NCBI RefSeq assembly: GCF_000696095.1
Contig: NZ_BAYX01000013.1
Coordinates: 62,001-126,000 of the forward strand
DNA from: Rhizobium rhizogenes NBRC 13257
GTDB lineage: Bacteria > Pseudomonadota > Alphaproteobacteria > Rhizobiales > Rhizobiaceae
Reading direction: 5' to 3'
Length of the DNA stretch: 64,000 nucleotides
Shown here one piece after another: positions 8,239-15,851 of this stretch (position 1 is the first letter of the stretch; each line of letters starts with the position of its first letter). A program made the position numbers and the translations under genes. Under the pieces are notes generated by a model that was given only the letters and a program-made list of their open reading frames with translations, was not told where the DNA came from and searched no databases.

Positions 8239-8460
8239 ATAATCTTCAGAGCACGTACTGAGATCGAGCTGGTGTTGGTAGTTTTGCTCGTGCAACGAAT
8301 GCTTCGATTACGGGATATTCTTCGCCTTCGTGATCCATATATCGTGGAACATCAAACGGCTTTGAGTTAGCCCGACGGAAGCCCGATCAGATTGGATGAC
8401 AGTTTGAAATCGACCCATTGCTGATAAGGCCGGGAATCGATTCGGATGCGGATCAATTGG

Positions 8461-9780
8461 ATGAATGTAATCGGCGATACGATCTTTGCGCTTTCCAGCG
8501 GTGCTCTTCCAGCCGGTGTCGCGGTGGTGCGGATTAGCGGTCCGGAAGCGCTTGTCGCAGCAGCAGCGCTGGCCGGTACTTTGCCGAAGCCGCGACAGGC
8601 GGCTTTGAAAACGATTCGGACTCGTAACGGTTTAACGATCGACCGGGGACTGGTTTTGGTTTTCCCGGCGCCGGCTTCCTTTACAGGCGAGGACTGCGTG
8701 GAAATCCAGGTTCACGGCGGTAAGGCTGTTGTTGCCGCACTTCTCGATGAGCTTGCCGGCTTTAAAGGATGTCGCCTGGCCGAGCATGGCGAATTCTCGC
8801 GCCGGGCCTTGGAAAACGGCAAAATGGATCTTGTCGAGGTTGAAGGTCTCGCCGATCTCATCGCCGCCGAGACGGAAATGCAGCGCCGTTTGGCGGTAGA
8901 GCACGCAGCTGGTGGTCTTTCCAAGCTTTATGAAGGATGGGCCGATCGTCTAACGCGCGCCCGCGCCCTGATCGAAGCGGAGCTGGACTTCGCTGACGAG
9001 GACGACGTCCCAGGTTCTGTATCCGATATGGTCTGGGACGATATGGCGAAGCTGCGAGCTGAGCTCTCAGCGCATCTCGCTGGCGCCGGCTACGGCGAGA
9101 TCGTGCGAGACGGATTGAAAGTTGTTATCGCCGGCGCACCCAACGCCGGCAAATCCAGCCTAATGAATGCGCTGGCGCGTCGCGAGGTGGCGATCGTCAC
9201 TGATATCGCCGGCACGACGCGCGATGTCCTGCATGTCGATCTCAATATTGAGGGATATGCGGTTCGGCTCTACGATACCGCCGGATTGCGGGAAACCGAG
9301 GAAGTCATCGAACGCGAAGGGATCAAGCGTGCCCTGAGAACAGCGGCGGAAGCCGATGTCATCCTTTCGCTCGCCGAGATTGGAACTGGCGCGCAGATCG
9401 ACTTTCCGGGTTTTGGCGGCCGGGTTTTCCGTGTCGGCACCAAAGCGGATATTCATCCGGCGGACGAAACTGGGTATGATCTCTGCATTTCCTCGAGCAC
9501 CGGCGCTGGTCTGGCGGAATTGCATCAGTTATTGGTCGAAGACCTGCAAGAGCGTACTGCTTCTTTGTCATTGGCCCTGCCGAGCCGGTTGAGACATCGG
9601 ACTTTGCTGGCCGAGAGCCTGGAGGCGTTGACTCAGGCGGTCAGCGCCACCTCTGTGGGGTTGGATATCCGCGCGGAATATCTTCGCCAAGCTGGACATA
9701 GCCTCGGTCGGATCACCGGAAGGGTCGATGTCGAGGATCTTCTCGATGTGATCTTCTCGGAATTCTGTATCGGCAAATGA
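8461..9780 (+). CDS. mnmE: tRNA uridine-5-carboxymethylaminomethyl GTPase MnmE
   Basis: A 439-aa GTPase that, together with MnmG, modifies the wobble uridine (cmnm5U34) of certain tRNAs. The N-terminal DTIFALSSG segment and the tetrahydrofolate-binding domain come first. The embedded G domain has the P-loop GAPNAGKSS, the switch DIAGTTRD and the motif DTAGLRE. The C-terminal FCIGK carries the catalytic cysteine of the CxGK motif. I chose the ATG at 8461; an in-frame ATG at 8446 gives five more residues and cannot be excluded. The stop codon is part of a parS-like site, and mnmG, its functional partner, follows. Confidence 0.94.
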   Translation: MNVIGDTIFALSSGALPAGVAVVRISGPEALVAAAALAGTLPKPRQAALKTIRTRNGLTIDRGLVLVFPAPASFTGEDCVEIQVHGGKAVVAALLDELAGFKGCRLAEHGEFSRRALENGKMDLVEVEGLADLIAAETEMQRRLAVEHAAGGLSKLYEGWADRLTRARALIEAELDFADEDDVPGSVSDMVWDDMAKLRAELSAHLAGAGYGEIVRDGLKVVIAGAPNAGKSSLMNALARREVAIVTDIAGTTRDVLHVDLNIEGYAVRLYDTAGLRETEEVIEREGIKRALRTAAEADVILSLAEIGTGAQIDFPGFGGRVFRVGTKADIHPADETGYDLCISSSTGAGLAELHQLLVEDLQERTASLSLALPSRLRHRTLLAESLEALTQAVSATSVGLDIRAEYLRQAGHSLGRITGRVDVEDLLDVIFSEFCIGK

Positions 9781-9793
9781 TTCACGTGAAACA
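9778..9793. promoter_or_regulatory. parS: parS-like site overlapping the mnmE stop
   Basis: TGATTCACGTGAAACA matches the consensus TGTTTCACGTGAAACA at 15 of 16 positions; the deviating A completes the mnmE TGA stop. A second site starts 26 bp further on. Confidence 0.8.
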
Positions 9794-9819
9794 CGGCCTT
9801 TGAGATGGGTCGTTCAAAA

Positions 9820-9835
9820 CGTTTCACGTGAAACC
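9820..9835. promoter_or_regulatory. parS: parS-like site between mnmE and mnmG
   Basis: CGTTTCACGTGAAACC keeps the full 14-bp palindrome core GTTTCACGTGAAAC; only the two outermost bases differ from consensus. It is the only candidate in the par cluster that lies wholly between genes without touching a coding sequence. Confidence 0.82.
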
Positions 9836-9890
9836 TTCTTGACTCCTGAAATTGGTGTGCCAAACAGACGGCAACACTGAGGGCCTGGCA

Positions 9891-11771
9891 ATGCTCGAGA
9901 CTATATATGATGTGATCGTCGTTGGCGGCGGACATGCGGGCAGCGAAGCTGCGGCCGCAGCCGCGCGGCTGGGTGCGAAGACGGCGCTGGTCACCCACAA
10001 ACGCGATACGATCGGCGTAATGTCCTGTAATCCGGCGATCGGTGGCCTCGGCAAGGGTCACCTTGTTCGGGAGATCGACGCACTCGATGGCTTGATGGGC
10101 CGCGTGGCTGACGCCGGTGGCATTCAGTTCCGGATGCTGAACCGGAAAAAGGGCCCGGCGGTTCGTGGTCCGCGCACGCAGGCTGACCGCAAGCTTTATC
10201 GTCTCGCCATGCAGGCCGAGATCGCCGCGATCGAAAATCTCGACATTATTGAGGGCGATGCCTTTGATTTGACCATCAGCGACGGCCGCGTCTCCGCGGT
10301 GGTTCTGAAGGATGGCCGGACCATCCGCTGCGGCGCCGTTGTTCTGACGACCGGTACTTTTTTGCGCGGCCTGATCCATATCGGCGACAGGAAAATTCCT
10401 GCGGGCCGTGTCGGTGAAGAACCATCGGTTGGTCTGTCGGGGACGCTGGAGCGCTATGGGCTTGCGCTTGCGCGCTTGAAGACAGGAACGCCCGCGCGTC
10501 TCGATGGTTCGACAATCGACTGGAATGCGGTTGGGCGCCAGGGCGCCGACGATGAACCGGTGCCCTTCTCCTTCATGACCGATCGTATCGTGAATCCGCA
10601 GATCGAATGCGGTGTGACGCGAACGACGCCGGGGACGCATAAGATCATCGCCGATAATCTCATGCGTTCGGCGATGTATTCCGGGCAGATCGAGGGTGTT
10701 GGACCGCGCTATTGTCCGTCGATCGAGGACAAGATCGTCAAGTTCGGCGAGCGTGACGGCCATCAGATCTTTCTGGAGCCAGAAGGGCTTGACGATACGA
10801 CGGTCTATCCAAACGGTATTTCAACCTCCCTCCCCGAGGAGGTCCAGGATGCGTTCATCAGGACCATTCCGGGTCTGGAACGAGTCCGGATCCTGCAATG
10901 CGGTTATGCCATCGAGTATGACCACGTCGATCCGCGCGAATTGAAGCCGTCGCTTGAGGTGATGAAGATCCCGGGTCTTTTCCTGGCCGGACAGATCAAT
11001 GGCACCACCGGCTATGAGGAAGCAGGAGCGCAGGGGCTGATCGCCGGCCTCAACGCGGCGCGATTGGCTGCGGGCGGTGACGCGATCCAGCTTAGCCGAA
11101 CCGAATCCTATATCGGCGTGATGATCGACGATCTCACCTCGCGCGGCGTTGCCGAACCCTATCGCATGTTCACCTCGCGCGCCGAATATCGGCTGTCGCT
11201 ACGCGCTGATAATGCCGATGTCCGTCTGACACCGCTTGGTTTGACTATCGGCTGTGTTGGCAGCGCCCGTGCTGACCGGTTTGGTAATTATATGGAAAAG
11301 CTCGAATGGGCGCGCGCTCAGCTGAAGGCGTTGAGCGTTACGCCGAGTGAGGCGGAGAAGGCTGGGCTGCATCTCAACAAGGATGGTCAGCGCCGGACGG
11401 CTTATGATCTTCTGTCCTATCCGGAGCATTCGATCGATTCACTGTCCGGTCTATGGCCGAAACTGCGGGCGATCGATCGGCGTGTCGTTGAAGCGGTCGA
11501 AATTGAGGCTGCCTATGCGGTTTATATGGATCGGCAGACCTCGGATATCGTCCAGGTTCGGCGCGAGGAAGAGCGGCTTATCCCCCAGGATTTCGATTTT
11601 TCGATTCTGTCAGGCCTGTCGAACGAGCTGAAGCAGAAGCTGGCGAAGGCGCAGCCAAAGAATATCGCCCAGGCGTCGCGGATAGATGGGATGACACCGG
11701 CGGCGATCTCGCTGCTGCTTGTGCATCTGCGCAAGCTGACGGTGGTGGACGAGCGGAAGCTTGTTTCGTAG
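9891..11771 (+). CDS. mnmG: tRNA uridine-5-carboxymethylaminomethyl synthesis enzyme MnmG
   Basis: A 626-aa FAD-dependent partner of MnmE in wobble-uridine modification. The N-terminal dinucleotide-binding fold reads DVIVVGGGHAGSEAA (glycines at 12-14 and 17). The conserved CNPAIGGLGKGHL follows near residue 49, RGPRTQADRKLY lies further on, and the family signature GQINGTTGYEEAGAQG is near residue 375. The start at 9891 has GAGGG upstream; an upstream in-frame ATG at 9852 would add 13 residues with no family resemblance. Two parS-like sites occupy the gap before it. Confidence 0.95.
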   Translation: MLETIYDVIVVGGGHAGSEAAAAAARLGAKTALVTHKRDTIGVMSCNPAIGGLGKGHLVREIDALDGLMGRVADAGGIQFRMLNRKKGPAVRGPRTQADRKLYRLAMQAEIAAIENLDIIEGDAFDLTISDGRVSAVVLKDGRTIRCGAVVLTTGTFLRGLIHIGDRKIPAGRVGEEPSVGLSGTLERYGLALARLKTGTPARLDGSTIDWNAVGRQGADDEPVPFSFMTDRIVNPQIECGVTRTTPGTHKIIADNLMRSAMYSGQIEGVGPRYCPSIEDKIVKFGERDGHQIFLEPEGLDDTTVYPNGISTSLPEEVQDAFIRTIPGLERVRILQCGYAIEYDHVDPRELKPSLEVMKIPGLFLAGQINGTTGYEEAGAQGLIAGLNAARLAAGGDAIQLSRTESYIGVMIDDLTSRGVAEPYRMFTSRAEYRLSLRADNADVRLTPLGLTIGCVGSARADRFGNYMEKLEWARAQLKALSVTPSEAEKAGLHLNKDGQRRTAYDLLSYPEHSIDSLSGLWPKLRAIDRRVVEAVEIEAAYAVYMDRQTSDIVQVRREEERLIPQDFDFSILSGLSNELKQKLAKAQPKNIAQASRIDGMTPAAISLLLVHLRKLTVVDERKLVS

Positions 11772-11804
11772 TATCAAGGCATTGCAAGGTGTGAGAGTCC
11801 TGCC

Positions 11805-12422
11805 ATGGAATTAAACGGTGTGCGTGTTTCACGTGAAACACAGGGACGGCTGCAGCACTTTGCCGAGCTCTTCCAGAAGTGGGCGAAGACCATCAATCTG
11901 GTGGCGCCGTCTACCGTCGATGATCTCTGGCGCCGGCATATTGCTGATAGCGCTCAGATCTTTCAGCTTCATCCGAAGCCGGCGCGCTGGGTAGACCTCG
12001 GAAGCGGCGGCGGCTTTCCAGGGATCATAACCGCGATTCTCTTGGCTGAGCAGAAGGATGGACATGTCGATCTGGTGGAAAGCAACCAGAAAAAAGCAGC
12101 GTTTCTGCGGGTTTGCCTTCGGGAATGCGAGGCTCGCGGCGCCGTTCATGCAGTGCGTATCGAGGAAGCGCCGAAGATCATTGCCGATTGTGACGTGATC
12201 TCGGCGCGGGCGCTTGCCGAGCTGGATATGCTGCTGGATTACGTGGCGCCATGGGCCGAGCGCAATGAAAACCTACGCCTGCTGCTGCATAAAGGCCGGG
12301 ATTACGAACGCGAGGTCCACAAAGCCCGTGGTCGTTGGGAGTTCGATCTGGTAAAACACAATAGTGTTGTCGAGAGCGATTCCGTGATCTTGGAGTTAAC
12401 GCGCCCTCGTCGTCGAATTTAA
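11805..12422 (+). CDS. rsmG: 16S rRNA (guanine527-N7)-methyltransferase RsmG
   Basis: A 205-aa SAM-dependent methyltransferase (formerly GidB) that methylates G527 of 16S rRNA. The SAM motif WVDLGSGGGFPGI is at about residues 63-75, and ISARALAELD is the typical later motif. Codons 7-12 (R-V-S-R-E-T) are written by a perfect parS sequence, so the protein start and the centromere share DNA. parA starts 2 bp after its stop. The mnmE-mnmG-rsmG-parA-parB order is ancient and widely conserved. Confidence 0.95.
   Translation: MELNGVRVSRETQGRLQHFAELFQKWAKTINLVAPSTVDDLWRRHIADSAQIFQLHPKPARWVDLGSGGGFPGIITAILLAEQKDGHVDLVESNQKKAAFLRVCLRECEARGAVHAVRIEEAPKIIADCDVISARALAELDMLLDYVAPWAERNENLRLLLHKGRDYEREVHKARGRWEFDLVKHNSVVESDSVILELTRPRRRI
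11825..11840. promoter_or_regulatory. parS: Perfect parS site inside rsmG
   Basis: TGTTTCACGTGAAACA is an exact, fully palindromic copy of the parS consensus. It lies within codons 7-12 of rsmG, about 600 bp before parA. Confidence 0.93.
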
Positions 12423-12424
12423 CC

Positions 12425-13240
12425 ATGATGGATATGCGGCAAATGATCGGCGAGCGAAACCGGATTATTACTATCGCAAACCAAAAGGGTGGTGTTGGCA
12501 AGACAACCACCGCGATCAACCTGGCCACGGCCCTGGCCGCTATTGGCGAGCGCGTCCTGATCGTCGATCTCGATCCGCAAGGAAATGCCAGCACCGGCCT
12601 CGGTATCGACCGTCGCGACCGAAAAGTGTCCTCCTACGATCTTCTTGTTGGTACGCATACGATCCTGGATACGGTTCAGGAGACGGCTGTACCGAATCTT
12701 TACATCGTCCCCTCGACAATGGACCTGCTCGGCGTCGAAATGGAGATCGCGCAGCAGCCTGACCGCGTTTTCCGGCTGCGCCGGGCTCTGAACGGCGCTG
12801 GTGCAACGGCTTTCTCCTATATTTTGGTGGATTGCCCACCCTCGTTCAATTTGCTGACGATGAACGCCATGGCGGCAGCGCATTCAGTCCTGGTGCCGCT
12901 GCAGTGCGAATTCTTCGCGCTGGAAGGCCTCAGCCAATTGCTGGAAACGGTCGATCAGGTGCGTCGCACCGTCAATCCATCCCTGGATATTCAGGGGATT
13001 GTGTTGACGATGTTCGATTCCCGCAACAATCTCGCGCAGCAGGTCGTCAATGATGTGCGGACCCATCTTGGTGAAAAAGTCTACCATACGTTGATTCCAC
13101 GCAACGTCCGCGTGTCCGAGGCGCCTTCTTATGGCAAGCCAGCGATCCTTTACGATCTGAAATGCGCCGGCAGCCAGGCCTATCTGCAACTGGCGTCGGA
13201 AGTTATCCAGCGGGAGCGGCAGCGGAAGGCGGCTGCCTGA
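12425..13240 (+). CDS. parA: Chromosome-partitioning ATPase ParA
   Basis: A 271-aa deviant Walker-A ATPase that moves ParB-parS complexes along nucleoid-bound gradients. The motif KGGVGKTT at residues 21-28 includes the signature lysine K21, DLDPQGNAS is the A' motif, and LVDCPPSFN is the Walker B region. The short N-terminus lacks the helix-turn-helix of plasmid type Ia ParA, so it is the chromosomal type. It starts 2 bp after rsmG and is followed 30 bp later by parB. Chromosomal position beside oriC and six parS candidates support the role. Confidence 0.95.
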   Translation: MMDMRQMIGERNRIITIANQKGGVGKTTTAINLATALAAIGERVLIVDLDPQGNASTGLGIDRRDRKVSSYDLLVGTHTILDTVQETAVPNLYIVPSTMDLLGVEMEIAQQPDRVFRLRRALNGAGATAFSYILVDCPPSFNLLTMNAMAAAHSVLVPLQCEFFALEGLSQLLETVDQVRRTVNPSLDIQGIVLTMFDSRNNLAQQVVNDVRTHLGEKVYHTLIPRNVRVSEAPSYGKPAILYDLKCAGSQAYLQLASEVIQRERQRKAAA

Positions 13241-13270
13241 TAGTGTATTTGTTCTGGAGTGAGTATTGCG

Positions 13271-14155
13271 ATGAATGATGATCTTTCGAAACGGCGCCTC
13301 GGGCGCGGTCTGGCGGCTCTTATCGGAGAGATGGATCAGCCGACGCCCGTGGAGGCCGGCAGACCGGGCGTAAATCCGGATCGCATGGTGCCGATCGAAT
13401 TCATCAGCCGCAATCCGAAGAATCCGCGCCGCTATTTCGATGAAACCGAACTGCACGACCTTGCCAGTTCGATCCGCCAGCACGGCATCGTGCAGCCCGT
13501 CGTCGTGCGTACGGTTTCTGCCGATCGCTACGAGATTATCGCGGGCGAAAGACGCTGGCGTGCGGCGCAACTCGCTGGTTTGATTGAGATTCCGGTCATT
13601 GTCCGCGACGTTGATGATAAGACGGCGTTGGAAATTGCTATCGTCGAAAACGTTCAGCGAGCCGATCTCAACCCGCTCGAAGAAGCGCTGGGCTATGAGC
13701 AGCTGATTGCCGAACATGGCTATACGCAGAACGATCTCGGTGAAATCATCGGCAAAAGCCGCAGCCATGTCGCCAATTCGCTGCGCCTGCTGAAGCTGCC
13801 GGAGCCGGTTCGCGACATGCTCGCCGGCGGTAGCCTTTCGGCTGGCCATGCTCGCGCGCTGGTGTCGACCTCCGACCCGGCAACGCTTGCTCGCACGATC
13901 GTCTCCAAGGGGATGTCGGTTCGCGACGCCGAGCGGCTGGCGCAGAACGATATCAAGGCACAGAATGATCCTCGGCCGGCTAGCGCCCGCAAGGATGATA
14001 AGGATTCCGATACGCTGGCACTGGAGCGCACCCTCTCCGATACGCTCGGGCTTGATGTCGCGATCAACCATCGCGGCAATGGCGGTCAGGTGAAGATTTC
14101 CTATAAGACCTTGGAACAGCTGGAAGAAATTTGCCGATTGCTTGAGCGGCGCTGA
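13271..14155 (+). CDS. parB: Chromosome-partitioning protein ParB
   Basis: A 294-aa CTP-dependent DNA clamp that loads at parS. The ParA-contacting N-terminus reads LGRGLAALIGEM. The CTP-binding domain contains GERRWRAAQLAG (the GERR motif), the helix-turn-helix is around SRSHVANSLRLLKLP, and the C-terminal dimerisation segment ends the protein (TLEQLEEICRLLERR). I chose the ATG at 13271, with GGAG 11 bases upstream; a GTG at 13259 overlaps that GGAG. A parS-like site begins 2 bp after the stop codon. Confidence 0.95.
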   Translation: MNDDLSKRRLGRGLAALIGEMDQPTPVEAGRPGVNPDRMVPIEFISRNPKNPRRYFDETELHDLASSIRQHGIVQPVVVRTVSADRYEIIAGERRWRAAQLAGLIEIPVIVRDVDDKTALEIAIVENVQRADLNPLEEALGYEQLIAEHGYTQNDLGEIIGKSRSHVANSLRLLKLPEPVRDMLAGGSLSAGHARALVSTSDPATLARTIVSKGMSVRDAERLAQNDIKAQNDPRPASARKDDKDSDTLALERTLSDTLGLDVAINHRGNGGQVKISYKTLEQLEEICRLLERR

Positions 14156-14157
14156 GC

Positions 14158-14173
14158 TGTTTCCCGTGAAACA
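14158..14173. promoter_or_regulatory. parS: parS-like site just after parB
   Basis: TGTTTCCCGTGAAACA matches the consensus at 15 of 16 positions; the change (A to C at position 7) breaks the central CACGTG. It begins two bases after the parB stop. Its affinity may be lower because the change is central. Confidence 0.65.
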
Positions 14174-14180
14174 CTAGGAC

Positions 14181-14213
14181 ATCTGCTTTCGGATGGTGTC
14201 ATTCGAAAGCAGA
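14181..14213. terminator. Bidirectional terminator between parB and holA
   Basis: A fifteen-base-pair hairpin (one G-U pair) ATCTGCTTTCGGATG / CATTCGAAAGCAGAT with the loop GTGT. It is followed on the plus strand by AATATTATTATTT. It separates convergent parB and holA. Confidence 0.7.
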
Positions 14214-14277
14214 TAATATTATTATTTAAAATCAATATGTTAAAGAGATCGTCCCACCTTCAAATGAAGACGGCGCT

Positions 14278-15315
14278 CTAGCTCTTGCGGGCCGATTGTA
14301 GCGTGGTCGCCAGCAATGTCTGTGTGGCGATCGTATCTTCGAGACTAGCGCGCTGTCTGGTCTGCAGGATGGCCGACTGCAGGCGGTTCATTTCGCGGGC
14401 AATGGCCGGCGCCGTCCAGCTCCGGAGTGCCTGCTCGATGATCGGCTTGCGGCGGAAATGCAGATGACGGCCGAGTGTCTGCATGACTTGCGCCGGCGGC
14501 ACACGTTTCTCGTCCATCTCCGTACGCATGACGTCCAAAAGCTGAAACTGCCTCAGGCAGCCCTGTAGCACCAGAAACATCGACGTCTTGGAGGCGGCGA
14601 TCTTCTGCATGGCATGCAGAAAGGCATCCGAATCGCCCTTCAGGATGGCATCGACGGCGTCATCCGCGGAAATGGCGCTGGCGTCACCGATAATGTCGGC
14701 GACATGACCCTCTTCGATCGTCCCCTCCCCGCGACAATAGAGCGCCAGCTTGCGCACCTCGTTGCGCGATGCGATCCGGTCGCCGCCCAACAGCTCGAGC
14801 AGCATCTGCCGCGCGGCGGGCGAGATACGCAGATTTTCGCTCGCAAGCTCGGTGTCGATCAGACTGTTCAGCGCGCGGCCGTCATCGGCGTAACAAGGGA
14901 CGGTCGCGATCTTGCGGGATGCTTCGGCTACCTTGCGCAGGCCGGAGCCCTTCTTGAGGTCGCCGGCTTCGATGATGACAAAACTGGCGTCGGGAGGATT
15001 GTCGGCGATGATCTGCAGCGAATCGATCAGCGCTTTTTCGTTGGCCGCGCCGCGAATCCAGACCAGTTTTTCACCGCCGAACAGGCCGATGGCGTTGACC
15101 TCGTCGAGCAATCGGCCGGCATCGTTCTGGAGATCGCCGACATCGAGCTTGATCAGTGAAAAAGGGTCCTTGAGGTCAACACCGGTCTTGCCGGCCACCT
15201 GCCCTGCTCTTTCGGAGACAAGGCCGCGATCCGGGCCATAGATGACGAAAAGACGATAATTGCGCGCGGCGTTTTGAAGGAATCCGTCAAACTCGTGGGA
15301 TTTGATCTCCGACAT
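14278..15315 (-). CDS. holA: DNA polymerase III delta subunit
   Basis: A 345-aa clamp-loader subunit that opens the beta sliding clamp. It has the AAA+-like but ATPase-inactive fold of HolA: LFVIYGPDRGLVSERAGQV at the N-terminus lacks a proper P-loop, domain II is central, and the collar domain (LQGCLRQFQLL, LRSWTAPAIAREMNRL) is C-terminal. It is the last gene of the minus-strand set leuS-lptE-holA, an order that is conserved in many proteobacteria. It ends against the parB terminator. Confidence 0.92.
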   Translation of the reverse strand: MSEIKSHEFDGFLQNAARNYRLFVIYGPDRGLVSERAGQVAGKTGVDLKDPFSLIKLDVGDLQNDAGRLLDEVNAIGLFGGEKLVWIRGAANEKALIDSLQIIADNPPDASFVIIEAGDLKKGSGLRKVAEASRKIATVPCYADDGRALNSLIDTELASENLRISPAARQMLLELLGGDRIASRNEVRKLALYCRGEGTIEEGHVADIIGDASAISADDAVDAILKGDSDAFLHAMQKIAASKTSMFLVLQGCLRQFQLLDVMRTEMDEKRVPPAQVMQTLGRHLHFRRKPIIEQALRSWTAPAIAREMNRLQSAILQTRQRASLEDTIATQTLLATTLQSARKS

Positions 15316-15329
15316 ACCGCGCGCTCAGA

Positions 15330-15851
15330 TCAGCGGCTAAGTGCGGCGGCGATATCGGCGGCGACCATCTCGGCAACTTCACGGGCGGCGCGGTCTTCCG
15401 AATCACGAATGGCGCGCTGCTTGGCGAATTCCTGGGTCGGGTAGTCCAATAGCGAGATAACCGCGCGGCTTCCAGATTTGAGCACCTTACCATCGCTGGC
15501 ATTCTTCAGCGTGAAGGATGCCGTGACGGTGGTGCGGCCGGCGCCCGATGTCGCCGAGGACGGCAGATAGAGAACGCCGGCGGTGCCGGAGCTGACGCTC
15601 AGATCGACCGTATATTTCGGCGTCTTTGTCTCGCCTGCGCCGCGACCGGCGATGAAGATCAGCTGATTGCGGACTTCCTGGCCGACGCGCGAATTGGCGT
15701 CGGAAAAGGAGACATCGGCAAGCTTCTGCGTAACCCCTGTGCTCAGAGCATAAAGCGGCCGCACCTGGCAGGATGACAAGAGACCCGCAACGGCAATCAC
15801 AGACGCAACGCCCGCAAGGCGGGCGAGTTTGAAGAGCTTATCAGACGACAA
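15330..15851 (-). CDS. lptE: LPS-assembly lipoprotein LptE
   Basis: A 173-aa outer-membrane lipoprotein that plugs the LptD barrel for lipopolysaccharide export. The signal peptide ends in the lipobox LLSSC with lipidated C28. The mature part is short and weakly conserved (RPLYALSTG and an SRVGQEVRNQLIF segment are typical of the LptE/RlpB family). It overlaps the leuS 3' end by 11 bp and lies 14 bp before holA, the usual leuS-lptE-holA arrangement. That context carries much of the assignment. Confidence 0.85.
   Translation of the reverse strand: MSSDKLFKLARLAGVASVIAVAGLLSSCQVRPLYALSTGVTQKLADVSFSDANSRVGQEVRNQLIFIAGRGAGETKTPKYTVDLSVSSGTAGVLYLPSSATSGAGRTTVTASFTLKNASDGKVLKSGSRAVISLLDYPTQEFAKQRAIRDSEDRAAREVAEMVAADIAAALSR

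Noticed and set aside
6727..8295. A 522-codon minus-strand frame opposite rho
   Set aside because: It lies fully opposite the conserved rho gene, has no ribosome site or recognisable domain, and is explained by base composition.
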